A model generated the notes under the pieces. It worked only from the letters and a program-made list of their open reading frames with translations, was not told the DNA's origin and did not search any database. Made by a program: the position numbers and the translations under genes. A DNA stretch of 64,000 nucleotides from CAVWCQ01 sp963753545 (lineage in GTDB: Bacteria; Chloroflexota; Anaerolineae; Aggregatilineales; Aggregatilineaceae): the NCBI GenBank assembly GCA_963753545.1, contig CAVWCQ010000008.1, forward strand, positions 3,224,001 to 3,288,000, read 5' to 3'. Shown here piece by piece: positions 1 through 9,947 of this stretch; positions within the stretch are counted from its first letter, which is position 1; each line of letters opens with the position of its first letter.

Positions 1-421
1 CGTGCATCCGTTCCAAGACTGCATCAACCGTAGTCGAAAAATCGGTGATCAGAGGAGGATGGGTTTGAGTAATATCCTGGAAGGTAACGCCACCACTGCA
101 ACCTGTCGTAAGGATAACGCGCTGTGGCGGATCAAAATCCGCCTGTTTGAGCCATACGTCAACTGCGGTTTGGTGAACATTTAACTGCACCAGTTTCACT
201 TCATCAATAGAATGAATCAGCCCTTCATTATATAAAAGTCCCAGTGCCAGGCTCTCTTGATCAATCGGGCTGCACAATACTGTTGCCAGCAACTTTCCAT
301 TCACGTAGATGCTGAGTGAAGCTTCCTCGATTATTCCTCCCTCAACCAGTTCAGGCTGCTGATTTTGTTTGACAATCCAGTAGCGGTATGGTTTTGCTCC
401 TCGTTCACAAACTTCAGCCAT
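1..421 (-). CDS. fdhD: Formate dehydrogenase accessory sulfurtransferase FdhD (partial)
   Basis: Reading leftward from an ATG at 421, the frame stays open to the window edge (about 140 codons, 3' part missing). FdhD transfers sulfur to the molybdenum cofactor of formate dehydrogenase. The N-terminal half carries the family pattern: a beta-rich start, then SIYVNGKLLATVLCSP and the segment around LALGLLYNEGLI. It continues to RVILTTGCSGG, the region where family members hold their cysteine loop. The start overlaps the stop of the upstream Fe-S gene by 8 bases, so it is translationally linked as the last visible gene of the formate dehydrogenase operon. Placement beside fdhA and mobA supports the call. 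The C-terminal domain lies outside the window. Confidence 0.85.
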   Translation of the reverse strand, partial: MAEVCERGAKPYRYWIVKQNQQPELVEGGIIEEASLSIYVNGKLLATVLCSPIDQESLALGLLYNEGLIHSIDEVKLVQLNVHQTAVDVWLKQADFDPPQRVILTTGCSGGVTFQDITQTHPPLITDFSTTVDAVLERMH

Positions 422-1112
422 TGTTATTGCCCTTACGCTTCTGCCGGGTACTCCGCCAGATATCTTCTAAACTCCAGCCCTGTTCCAGCCCATACTCGAT
501 CTTCGGCTTGAGTGCTCCTGTTGGGCAGATTCCGACACACTGCCCACAAAACACACAGGGCGATTCCGGCATCCGAATCTCGAAGGCGGTTGAAACCTGT
601 GTATTAAAACCGCGCCCACGCAGAGTCAGAGCATAAGTATATTGCGCATCTTCTCCACAGACCTGGACGCAGCGCCAGCACATTACGCACTGGCTGTAAT
701 CCCGAATATAAAATGGATTGTCATCGAGCAGAGGAGCTTCTCGCCGTTTGGCTTGAGGGAATCGATTTGGATCGGCATGGTAATCAGCCATAAGCTGCTG
801 GATTTCAGGAGCCTGGTCTAAATTCACAGATGCATTCAACATCTCAAGAATGGTACGGCGGCTCTGCTCAACGCGCGCGTTATGTGTATAGACCTTCATC
901 CCTTGTTCGCACAAAGTCACGCAGGCGGCCTGAAGCAACCGCATACCCTCTATCTCAACAACACACATGCGACATAGACCATTTGCTGTCGTTGCATCAT
1001 GATAGCAGATCACCGGAATGTTCTGATCGAGCCGCCGTGCCGCCTCTAAAATCGTTGTTCCTGAAGGAACAGTCACTTCCTGACCATCAATTGTGAGGAT
1101 AACAACGGTCAT
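414..1112 (-). CDS. NuoG/HoxU-like 2Fe-2S and 4Fe-4S electron-transfer subunit of formate dehydrogenase
   Basis: A protein of about 232 residues with an N-terminal 2Fe-2S ferredoxin fold (CYHDATTANGLCRMC, then a Cys about 13 residues on). A middle His/Cys 4Fe-4S segment of the NuoG type and a C-terminal pair of 4Fe-4S motifs follow (CVMCWRCVQVC and CVFCGQCVGICPTGA). It lacks a molybdopterin domain, so it resembles HoxU or the N-terminal part of NuoG and would wire FdhA to the flavoprotein. The ATG at 1112 overlaps the stop of the NuoEF-like gene in an ATGA arrangement, which favours it over an upstream in-frame codon at 1130. Its stop overlaps the fdhD start. Function is inferred from domains and operon. 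Confidence 0.85.
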   Translation of the reverse strand: MTVVILTIDGQEVTVPSGTTILEAARRLDQNIPVICYHDATTANGLCRMCVVEIEGMRLLQAACVTLCEQGMKVYTHNARVEQSRRTILEMLNASVNLDQAPEIQQLMADYHADPNRFPQAKRREAPLLDDNPFYIRDYSQCVMCWRCVQVCGEDAQYTYALTLRGRGFNTQVSTAFEIRMPESPCVFCGQCVGICPTGALKPKIEYGLEQGWSLEDIWRSTRQKRKGNNNG

Positions 1113-2744
1113 TGAAGTAAGTCCTCCCACTTTGTGAGCGCGCTCAGAACAGCAGAGCCAGCCGTTTGCCCCAGGCCACAGAGAGAGGAATCAGTCATGG
1201 TCCGACCCACATCCATTAATCGTTCCCGATCCCCTGGTAGTGGATTGTCGGCTCGTTCCAGAATCTCCAGTTGGCGCTGTGTTCCAAGCTGACAGGGAAA
1301 ACATTTGCCGCAGCTTTCATGTTGGAAGAAACGTGCCAGTCGTTTAAGGACGTCACGCAAATCCACGGTATCATTAAAAACCATGATTGCACCAGATACC
1401 GAAGGTACCCCCAATCGCTCGCAAATTCTCAAATGTCAACCGCACATGAAGTTCACTCGGCTTCAAAAATGTGCCTGCCGCACCACCCATCAAGACTGCT
1501 TGCAGGGTACCTTCTATACCTCCACAATAAGAGTTCAAGAAATCATTCAGAGTTATTCCTGGCTCGATTTCGTAAACTCCCGGCTGACGGATATGTCCGC
1601 TGACCGAGACAAGTTTGGTGCCAGGGCTTTTTTCTGTTCCCCATGCACGGAACCAGGCTGCACCATGTTCAACGATACCGGGAACCGCGCACAATGTTTC
1701 CACATTGTTGATCACCGTTGGTCGGCCAAACAAGCCATGTGTCGTCGGATAGGGTGGCTTTATTCGCGGGAAGCCGCGTTTTCCCTCAATCGCCTCGAAC
1801 AGAGCCGTTTCTTCGCCGCAAATATAAGCGCCAGCACCACGCCTGACTTCAATATCAAATGAAACACTACTTCCCAAAATATTTTCGCCTAACAAACCAG
1901 CTTGCCTGGCTTCCGCAATAGCGACTTCAACACGGCGCTGGGCCTCTGGATACTCGCCGCGAATGAACAGATAACCTTGCTTAGATCCAACTGCATAGGC
2001 ACATAAAATCATGCCTTCTAGAAGCAAGTGTGGGTGCTGCTCCAGAAGAACGCGGTCTTTGAAAGTTCCAGGTTCGCTCTCGTCCGCATTGCAGATTACC
2101 AATGGCGGTCCTCCCGCTGCTGCGCGCGCGGATGTCCACTTCACTCCAGTCGGAAATGCGGCTCCACCACGTCCAATGAGACCCGAGTCCTTCACTACCT
2201 GAATTACTTCTTCAGGGGACATCTCAAAAAGGGCATGACGCCCAGCCTGGTACTCAGGTGTGTTTCCTGTTGCCAGCAGCACAAGAGGATTCCGTCCTGT
2301 TGTACTTTGGTAGGCAGCCATACTACCATCGACTAGACTGTTCACATCAAGAACTGGTGCGTACGCGATCTCTCCCTGCTTTTGACGGCTAACAAGTGCC
2401 GCCGGTGCATGATCACAAAGTCCCAGGCAGGTCGTATGCTCAATCTGAGCGCCTCTGCTCCGGCTGCATGCATCCGCATAAAGTTGATCTCCTCCTGCCA
2501 GACCGCAGGCTGGATCCGTACAAATACGGATGACTGTTTCAGCGGTTGAGCGGTCAGAGAATAGAGAGTAAAAGCTGATCACTCCGAAAATTTCAGCTTC
2601 GGGAACATGCAGCGTATGAGATATTTCGTGTACGGTCTCCGGGGAAATCGTTCCAAATTCTGTTAGCACTTCCCACAATAAGGGCAGTAGGGAATCTCGT
2701 GCCCTCCCATCATAGCGAGACAGTATTGTCTTAAGCACCGTCAT
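1109..2744 (-). CDS. Fused NuoE/NuoF-like NADH-binding flavoprotein subunit (one frameshift)
   Basis: The diaphorase subunit of a soluble NAD-dependent formate dehydrogenase. Residues about 1-150 are a NuoE/thioredoxin-like 2Fe-2S domain (CTDPACG, later CLGLC). The rest is NuoF, with the FMN/NAD glycine-rich GLIGRGGAAFPTG, CNADESEPGTFKDR and GAGAYICGEETAL. The C-terminal 4Fe-4S motif ESCGKCFPCQLG and SLCGLGQTA lies in another frame (to 1109). The two frames join when one base is removed from the run of five C at 1408-1412, giving a normal sequence through NLRAIGVPSVSGAIMVF. The start ATG at 2744 overlaps the mobA stop. The domain fusion is common in formate dehydrogenases and hydrogenases. 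The break is probably a sequencing error. Confidence 0.88.
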
Positions 2745-3351
2745 TGCCAACAGCCTTTTTTAAGATTTGCTGCGCCTCTTCCAATTCTTCTGGTGTGTTC
2801 ATATTAAAAAAAGACAGCCCTTGTGGATCCAAATGCTTGTACTCAGGTTCATCCAGATAACGAACACGAACCTGGGGATAAAAACCAATGATGTTTAATC
2901 GTCCAGTATTCAACTGGGATTGAATAAACTCCCGGCATGCTTTGCTATAAATGGCATGGGTTCCTTGCGGAAATCCATCCACACGAGGAACAATCACGTC
3001 AAACTGATCGCCATCAGCCAGTTGCACCATGTAGCGTAAGAGTTCCAGGCTAACAAAAGGCATGTCACAGGCGACGATAAGGGTGTAGGGGTAACGACTG
3101 TAGGTAAGGGCAGTATAAATTCCACCGAGAGCTGCTTTATCTGGCAGAATATCGTTGTATATAGGCAGCCCTAATCCGGCATACTGTTCAGACTTGTTCG
3201 AAATAAGGATTGTTTCATTCGGTGCTGCCTGAGTAATTCGTGCCAACACATGATCAATCACAGGGATGCCACCGAGTTCGACAAAAGCTTTATCGGTTCC
3301 CATTCGGCTACTCTTACCGCCCGCGAGAATAGCTGCTGTGAATCCAGCCAT
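2731..3351 (-). CDS. mobA: Molybdenum cofactor guanylyltransferase MobA
   Basis: A 206-residue nucleotidyltransferase that attaches GMP to molybdopterin to form the guanine dinucleotide cofactor used by formate dehydrogenase. The N-terminus shows the signature loop AAILAGGKSSRMGTDKAF, followed by the ACDMPF metal-binding Asp motif near residue 100. Length is normal for the family. The ATG at 3351 follows a GAGG stretch, and lies 7 bases after the stop that fdhA regains once its frameshift is repaired. Its stop overlaps the next gene. Location between fdhA and its electron-transfer subunits indicates dedicated cofactor supply. Confidence 0.93.
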   Translation of the reverse strand: MAGFTAAILAGGKSSRMGTDKAFVELGGIPVIDHVLARITQAAPNETILISNKSEQYAGLGLPIYNDILPDKAALGGIYTALTYSRYPYTLIVACDMPFVSLELLRYMVQLADGDQFDVIVPRVDGFPQGTHAIYSKACREFIQSQLNTGRLNIIGFYPQVRVRYLDEPEYKHLDPQGLSFFNMNTPEELEEAQQILKKAVGNDGA

Positions 3352-3358
3352 ATCAGCC

Positions 3359-5519
3359 TCAATGGATATATCGTGTGGGATCTTTGATCGCCCCGCGTTC
3401 TTCCAGTGGAATGTCAGCCCCGTCTCGCGCTGGCCTGTCAGCCTTTCGCAATTTGACAGCGGCCATCTTAAAATCGGGAATCTTTGGCACGCGGATATAT
3501 CTTATCCAAGGTTAGAAGGTTCGCGGCTGCCTCGACAAAATGGAAGGGCAAAAACACCGTTCCAGCAGGAGAACGCCCGGTCACCATTGTTCGGCAAATT
3601 ACACTGCCCCGCCGCGATGTAACCTCGATCCAGTCTCCTGTTTCTATGTCCAGAAGGGCGGCGTCGTCAGGATGTATCTCAAGAACGGGTTCTGGATAGA
3701 TATCATTTAATTTCGACTGCCGCGATATAGTCCCGCCGTGCCAGTGGAACAACACGCGGCCTGTCGTCAAATGAAACGGGTATTCGTGGTCTGGTGTTTC
3801 GCTGTCAGTCCCATATTCCAGCGCCCAGAACTTACCTTTTCCTCGCGGGAAGGTGTCGGCAAACAGGTAGGGTGTGCCTGGATGATTCAGGCTTGGACAG
3901 GGCCAATGTACGCCGCCTTCCTGTGCCAATCGTTCATAGGTAATTCCATAAAAATCCGGGGTTACTGCCCGCATCTCTTCCCAGATGGCTTCGGCGTTTG
4001 GATAATCAAAGCCTGCGCTGCTTTCAACACCCAGTAGATTTTCCATTCGTAGGGCGAGATCGCTAATAATCTGCCAGTCTGGTCGTGATTCTCCTACTGC
4101 TGGGATTGCCGCTCGTATGCGCTGCACTCGCCGGTCACTGTTAGTAAACGTCCCGTCTTTTTCGGCAAAACTGGCTGCCGGGAGAATAACATCCGCCTGT
4201 TCGCCCGTCTCATTCATAAAAATGTCAATGCAGACCAGAAAATCCAGAGCTTCCAATGCATGGCGAGCGTGGGCCAGATTTGGCTCACTCATCAATGGAT
4301 TCTCACCCATGACGACCATCGCTTTAACTTTGCCCAGCAGTGCTCCATCGACCATTTCAGTCACAGTCAGACCCGGATCAGGGGAAAGGGTCGTGTTCCA
4401 GGCCGTCTCAAATTTGGATCGGATTTCGTCAGAAGCAACAGGCTGATACGCTGTGTAGACATTTGGCAAACCGCCGCTGTCCGAACACCCTTGCACATTG
4501 TTTTGACCACGAAGAGGATTAAGTCCTGTGCCGGGTTTTCCGATATGTCCGGTCAACAGGGCAAGATTAGTGAGGCTCAGAGCATTATCTGTGCCATGCG
4601 TACTCTGGCTGATGCCCATGCCCCAGTAGATCGCGGCACGTTGAGCAGATGCATACATTCGCGCCGCCTGTCTGATAAAATCAGCCGGAACACCGCTTAC
4701 AGTTTCAGCATATTCAGGAGTGAACGCCTCCAACGAAGCGCAGTACTCTGCAAAGTCTTCCGTCCGGCTATTGATAAACTCTCTGTTATATAAGTTCTCA
4801 GCAACAATAGTATGGGCCATCGCCTGAAAAACCGCGACATCTGTGCCAGGACGCTGCCTGAGCCAAAGGGTTGCAAAGTCTGTCAATTCAATCTGTCTTG
4901 GATCGACGACTATCAACTTGGCTCCATTCTCCCGTATGGCACGTTTCAGAAACAGACTGATAACTGGATGAGTTTCGGTGGTATTGCTACCCGTGACAAT
5001 AAAGGTCTCGAGATGTTCCATCTCTGCAATGCTGTTGCTCATCGCGCTTGAGCCAATAGCAAGCTGTAGCCCAGTTACACTCCCGGCATGGCAAAGTCGC
5101 GCACAATGATCAACATTATTGGTTTTCATTACAGCTCGTACCCACTTTTGAAAAACATAATTATCTTCGTTCGTAGCTTTGGCTGACGCATACGTAGCGA
5201 TACTGTCTCCTCCATGCTGGCGAACAATATCTGCCAAACGTGTGCTGACTAGACTAAGAGCTTCTTCCCAGCTTGCTTCCCGGAAAGTTCCTTTTGATCC
5301 GCTACGAATGAGGGGCTTTGTTAATCGGCGTGGATGGAGCACAAAATCGATACCGAAACGTCCCTTAACACATAGATTGCCATAGTTGGGAGGCGTATCA
5401 AACGGAGCATCAACACGGAAAATTACATCCCGCTGGATATTCAAATCAATCTGACAACCCACGCCGCAATAAGGACAGGTTGTACGGACGTGGCGATCAG
5501 GAGTCAAACGGCCAGTCAT
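3359..5519 (-). CDS. fdhA: Formate dehydrogenase catalytic subunit, molybdopterin-dependent, Cys type (C-terminal frameshift)
   Basis: Oxidises formate to CO2 at a Mo- or W-bis-pterin centre. A 4Fe-4S cluster is bound by Cys15, Cys18, Cys22 and Cys50, followed by the conserved VKGR lysine. Cys143-His144 in CARLCHAGSVTG are the metal-ligand cysteine and catalytic histidine; this is a Cys rather than a selenocysteine enzyme. There is no Tat signal, so it is cytoplasmic. The open frame ends early at 3468. Deleting one base at about 3482-3486 restores the usual AKIPDF-type C-terminus and runs to a TGA at 3359-3361, just before mobA, giving about 720 residues. An AGGAGA ribosome site precedes the ATG. 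It is the first gene of the operon. Confidence 0.92.
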
Positions 5520-5553
5520 GATTTCTCCTGAAAATATAATATACTTTCGTAGA

Positions 5554-5562
5554 ATTATAGCA
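5554..5562 (-). promoter_or_regulatory. Extended -10 promoter element for the fdh operon
   Basis: On the minus strand TGC-TATAAT lies about 35 bases upstream of the fdhA ATG in an AT-rich stretch. It forms an extended -10 with no good -35 at 17 bases. It is the best promoter candidate in the 290-base gap. Confidence 0.5.
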
Positions 5563-5754
5563 TACTAATCAAGTTTTACTGCTTTATCAGTAGAAAACTA
5601 TTGTATTCGACAATTCAGGAGAGATTGGCCGGATACGTTAAGTATCCCCCTTGCAGCAAATGCGATTGACAAACTGCCTGCCCCATTTTTCGTTTGGGCT
5701 TACTGCTATCAGCATCTGGGCAAGCATTTCCGTCTTTGTCGATATAACTATGAT
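5563..5754. other. Intergenic gap between the fdh operon and the GH42 gene
   Basis: About 190 bases with no convincing gene. The left end is the fdhA promoter region and the right end is the GH42 terminator. I see no RNA gene or repeat between them. Confidence 0.5.
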
Positions 5755-5782
5755 AACAAAAAGGCGCGGGATGCCGCGCTTC
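5755..5782 (-). terminator. Rho-independent terminator after the GH42 gene
   Basis: On the minus strand a GCGCGG-CATC-CCGCGC hairpin is followed by CTTTTTG. It lies about 28 bases past the GH42 stop at 5810 and closes the leftward transporter/galactosidase operon. Confidence 0.75.
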
Positions 5783-5809
5783 TCGAATCGAAACTGTATT
5801 TTTTTTGCG

Positions 5810-7862
5810 TCAGTTCGAAATTATCCGCTTCAGGATGCAGACCTCATAACCCGCTAGTTTCACACCGTCTACCTTCTCGGTCCCGTATTTCACAATAGTA
5901 AAATTTTCCGCAACATCCAAATGAACCTCACGCAGGTTGGGTGTAAAGTTCATCAAAAAAACAAACTCAACATTCTCGTTCCGCCGGACTTGCGCCGTAA
6001 CGCCGTCTGGGAGATCGCACAGCAATGCTGGTTTTAAGCCCAACTGAGTGCTCAAGCCCCGGTAAAAATCGGACAGGAAACAGGTATCATTACGGGAAGC
6101 CATATAGTATGCTTTCCCTGAACCATAGTGGTTAATGGTCAGGGCGGGTTGTCCCTGGTAAAAATCGGACCCGTAAGTGGCTAACACCTGGGCACCTTCT
6201 GTGCGAATGATATCGGCATAATGGTAATACGAGTATTCGCCGGATAGCCCAAGCCCATTATTTCCTGAGGGGATGAGACTGCCAGTATGCCCATCATGCA
6301 GCACATCCTGCTCTTCGCACCAGATGCCAAATAACGGACTGGAGTGGCCCTGGCGGATCAGCCAAAAAGCAAAGGTCCGTCTGATCAACCAATCCGGTTA
6401 AATAAGTAGCAACCAGGGTTCCCCCGTTCTGCACGTAGATTTGTAACCGTTCGGCTGTATCTTCCCGCAGCATATAGAGCATGGGGGCGATAACCAGTTT
6501 GTACCGGTTCAGATCGCCCGTTACGTCAATCACGTCAACGGGAATCCCTCGTCTCCAGAATGGAGCATAGTGGCTGATACAGGTTTGGACGTAGTTCGTG
6601 TCTTTTCGGCGTGCAAGCTGTGCCTGATTGAGAGCCCATTCATTTTGAAGGTCATATATCAAGGCAACTTCTGGCTGAATAGAAGTTTCTGTCACGTCGC
6701 TAAGCTCGGTGAGCAGTTCGCCCACTTCAGCCACTTCACGAAATATCCGGTTATTGGAATGACCTGCATGTCCAACGACGGCCCCGTGAAACTTTTCCCC
6801 GCCCCCCGGCTTTGACGCCACTGGAAATATTGCACGGAATTAGCTCCATGAGCGACAGCCTGAAGCGACGACAGAACATTCATGCCAGGACGCTTCGCGA
6901 CGGCTGATTCCGGGCCAGTTCGTCACACTCGGCGTTGATTCCATCAGCAAAAAGGGCTGTCCCTGTTTAAAGGATCGGTGCAAATCGTGGAAGAAGGATG
7001 CTTCCACTGCGGTTTGCACATCATCGCCACTATGCCAGAGAGGATAGTTGTCCCAAGAGATTACATCAATATGCGGCGCAAACTCCCAATAATCGAGACC
7101 CACATTGGGGCGCATAAAGTTTGTTGTGATGGGAATCTGGGGCGTGATCGTACGCAATGGCTGTGATTCAGCCAGGAAAAAGTCAAGCGTTTGATGAGAA
7201 ATAAAGCGCTGCCAGTCGATCATGAGGCCATGTATCAACTCGTCCACGGGTTCAATTTGCTCCCAGTCTGTGTAACGATGGCTCCAGAAAGTCGTCCACC
7301 ACGAATGATTAAGCGCGTCCAGTGATTCATAGCGTGTTTTTAGCCAGGCGCGAAATGCATCATAGCACAACTTGCAGTGGCAGGGTTGTCCATCATATTC
7401 GTTAGATACATGCCACATCAGCAGCGCGGGATGATCGCTGTAGCGTTCCGCCAATTTCGTGTTAATCACCTGGCACTTCTCGCGATAAACGGGTGATGTC
7501 CGGCAGTGATTATGGCGGTAACGATGCGGTTCTTGCCATCCCTCTGCGTTCACACGGCGCACTTCTGGATAGCGCTGCGACAGCCATGCTGGACGCGCGC
7601 CGCTAGGAGTAGCCAAAATAGCGCGCATATCGTTTTCGGCGAGACTGTTCATCAGCCGGTCCAGCCAATCAAACTGAAACTGTCCTTCTGACGGTTCCAG
7701 CATAGACCACGAAAAAACTCCTACGGTCATGACATTACAGTGGGCCTGTTTCATCAGGCGAAAATCTTCCGCCAGGACAGCAGGCATATCCAGCCACTGC
7801 TCATAGTTATAGTCCGCACCATGCAGCAACTGATGCGGTAGGTGGTTTATCTTTGACCCCAT
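5810..7862 (-). CDS. GH42 beta-galactosidase (three frameshifts)
   Basis: Intracellular beta-galactosidase for oligosaccharides imported by the upstream transporter. The N-terminal barrel is intact from ATG 7862. The acid/base Glu155 is in HVSNEYDG and the nucleophile Glu in LLMESTPS. Cys120, Cys161, Cys163 and Cys166 form the GH42 metal site. The rest is split over three frames: about 6898-6903 (extra base), a six-C run near 6802-6807 (one base missing) and about 6333-6337 (extra base). Repair restores SVAKRPGMNVLSSLQAVAHG, GGGEKFHGAVVGHAG and FGIWCEEQDVL, all typical of the trimerisation and C-terminal domains, for about 683 residues. Last gene of the operon, 5 bases after the ATPase stop. 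Either sequencing errors or a decaying gene. Confidence 0.85.
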
Positions 7863-7867
7863 ATGAT

Positions 7868-8904
7868 CTAGCCTTTTCCCATCACACCACGCAGGTTAAG
7901 TTGTTCAGCGAAATGGCAGGAAACGAAATGCTGCCCCTCACCGATACGTCGTAATTCCGGCTCCTCAGTAGATGCAGCGTTCCTGGGCATAGCGGCAGCG
8001 TGGGTGGAAATAACAGCCGCTCGGTGGATTAGCTGGATCAGCGACATCCCCTTCCAGGTGGATACGGCGTTTTTTATCACGCTGTCGAGGATTGTGAATG
8101 GGCACTGCCGACAGCAGCGCTTCTGTGTAAGGATGTTTCGGTTCCGTGTAGAGTTCCGTTGCTTCTGCCGATTTCGACCAATTTCCCTACATACATCACG
8201 TTCACCCGATCACAGATGTGGCGAATGACGCTCAAATCGTGAGCAATGAACAGGTATGTTAAGCCAAATTCACCCTGCAAGTCTTCCATAAGGTTCAGAA
8301 TCTGCGCCCGGATCGAAACATCAAGCGCTGAGATAGCTTCGTCGGCGATGATCAACCGCGGATTGGTTGCCAGGGCGCGAGCAATAACAATCCGCTGCCG
8401 CTCGCCGCCGCTAAATGCATGGGGATATCGCCGCATATACTCTGGTCGCAAACCAACACGCTGCAGCAGAGTTGCAACCCGGTCTTCCATCTCGCTGCCG
8501 GATGACAGATGGTTGACCTTCAGAACTTCGCTTACTGCGTCGAAAACGGTCATGCGTGGATTGAGCGATGAGTACGGGTCCTGGAAGATCATGCGGATTT
8601 GCTGGCGATACTGCCGCAGATTGTTTCGTTCCAACTGCGCCAGATCGACGGGATAATGCTCATCATCTTCATAATAGATAATCTCTCCTGCCGTAGGCTG
8701 GTAGGCCCGCACCAGGCACCGTCCGACCGTCGTCTTGCCGCAGCCACTTTCGCCCACCAGGCCCAACGTTTCGCCGTGTTTGATAAAAAAGCTCACATCG
8801 TCTACCGCTTTGATATGGCTGATCTGCCGCCCCAGAAATCCCTTGCGGCGGGGAAACCACATCTTCAGGTGGGACACGTCGAGCATCAGGTTTTCTTTAT
8901 TCAT
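7868..8904 (-). CDS. Oligopeptide/oligosaccharide ABC transporter ATPase, OppF/DppF type (two frameshifts)
   Basis: Second ATPase of the Dpp/Opp-type importer. It has Walker A GESGCGKTT, signature FSGGERQR, Walker B LIIADEA and the His switch in IAHDLS. The open frame breaks near 8168, where removal of one base restores VEIAEATELY and the typical PKHPYTEALLSAVP. A second break at about 7974-7978 separates the Cys-rich end GCYFHPRCRYAQERC from the final STEEPELRRI...MGKG segment. That end is the usual OppF C-terminal 4Fe-4S/Zn-like motif. Its start overlaps the stop of the partner ATPase by 8 bases. In this context the substrate is more likely an oligosaccharide than a peptide. Confidence 0.9.
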
Positions 8905-9925
8905 GCCGCACCTCTTCTTTGGAGTAAGTTTCGTCGTAAAGGAGGCACTGCACCTGGTGGTTCTCTCCTAACGTGAGCGTTTTCGGTTCAACTACATCGC
9001 ACACGCCCTCCATCTTATAGTCGCAGCGTGGATGGAATGGGCAGCCCGTGAGTTGTTCATACGGCGAAGGGATCATCCCTCGGATCGGATCAAGTTTGCT
9101 GCGGGTAGGGCCGATTTTGGGAATGGAACGCAGCAGCGATATCGTGTAGGGGTGTTTGGGAGCATTAAAAATCGTGTCCACATCCCCACGCTCGACGACC
9201 CTGCCCAGATACATCACAGCCACATCGTCTGCAATCTCCGCCACCACGCCCAGATCGTGAGTAATGAACAGGATCGACATCCCATTTTCCGCCTGGAGTT
9301 CCAACATCAAATCCAGAATTTGCGCCTGCGTTGTCACGTCGAGGGCCGTCGTCGGTTCGTCGGCAATCAAGAGTTTGGGATTGCACGACAGGGCCATGGC
9401 AATCATGCACCGCTGCCGCATCCCGCCGCTCAGCCGGAACGGGTATTCATCGATCCGCTCTTCAGGCTTGGGAATGTTGACCTTATCCAGCATTTCGATG
9501 GCGCGGTCGCGCGCATCTTTTTTAGAGATATCGTTGTGCAGGCGGATAGCTTCTATGATCTGGTTGCCAACCGTATACAGCGGGCTGAGCGAGGTCATCG
9601 GCTCCTGGAAGATCATAGCAATCTCGTTGCCCCGAATATGGCGGATTTTCGCCCCACGTGGAGGTAGAGCGGTAATATCGATGGTTTCTGAAACATCGCC
9701 TACCATAGGCTTATAGTAGAAAATTTTGCCGCCGATGATCTTGCCAGGGCGATGGACAATCTGTAGGATGGCTCGCGCCGCTACGCTTTTGCCGCTGCCG
9801 CTTTCGCCCACCACACACAGCGTTTTGCCGCGCCGCACGGAATAGCTGGCCCCATCGACGGCCTTGACGACACCTTCTGCGGTGAAAAAGTGCAGCTTCA
9901 GGTCTTGCATGTCTACCAATAGCAT
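8897..9925 (-). CDS. Oligopeptide/oligosaccharide ABC transporter ATPase, OppD/DppD type
   Basis: First ATPase of the importer, about 342 residues. It has Walker A GESGSGKSV, Q-loop in MIFQEPMTSLSPLY, signature LSGGMRQR, Walker B LLIADEPT, and the C-terminal oligopeptide-transporter extension with the GCPFHPRC motif. I take the ATG at 9925, preceded by GCAGG, because the longer in-frame start at 9985 would overlap the permease and adds residues not seen in the family. It is intact and pairs with the OppF-like gene downstream as the two ATPases of one heterodimeric motor. Confidence 0.92.
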   Translation of the reverse strand: MLLVDMQDLKLHFFTAEGVVKAVDGASYSVRRGKTLCVVGESGSGKSVAARAILQIVHRPGKIIGGKIFYYKPMVGDVSETIDITALPPRGAKIRHIRGNEIAMIFQEPMTSLSPLYTVGNQIIEAIRLHNDISKKDARDRAIEMLDKVNIPKPEERIDEYPFRLSGGMRQRCMIAMALSCNPKLLIADEPTTALDVTTQAQILDLMLELQAENGMSILFITHDLGVVAEIADDVAVMYLGRVVERGDVDTIFNAPKHPYTISLLRSIPKIGPTRSKLDPIRGMIPSPYEQLTGCPFHPRCDYKMEGVCDVVEPKTLTLGENHQVQCLLYDETYSKEEVRHE

Positions 9926-9947
9926 GTTCTTTTTACCTGCCGCATCT

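Noticed and set aside
1408..1412. Programmed ribosomal frameshifting as the cause of the NuoEF break.
   Set aside because: There is no slippery heptamer with downstream structure, and similar indels occur in more than ten unrelated genes, which fits sequence error better.
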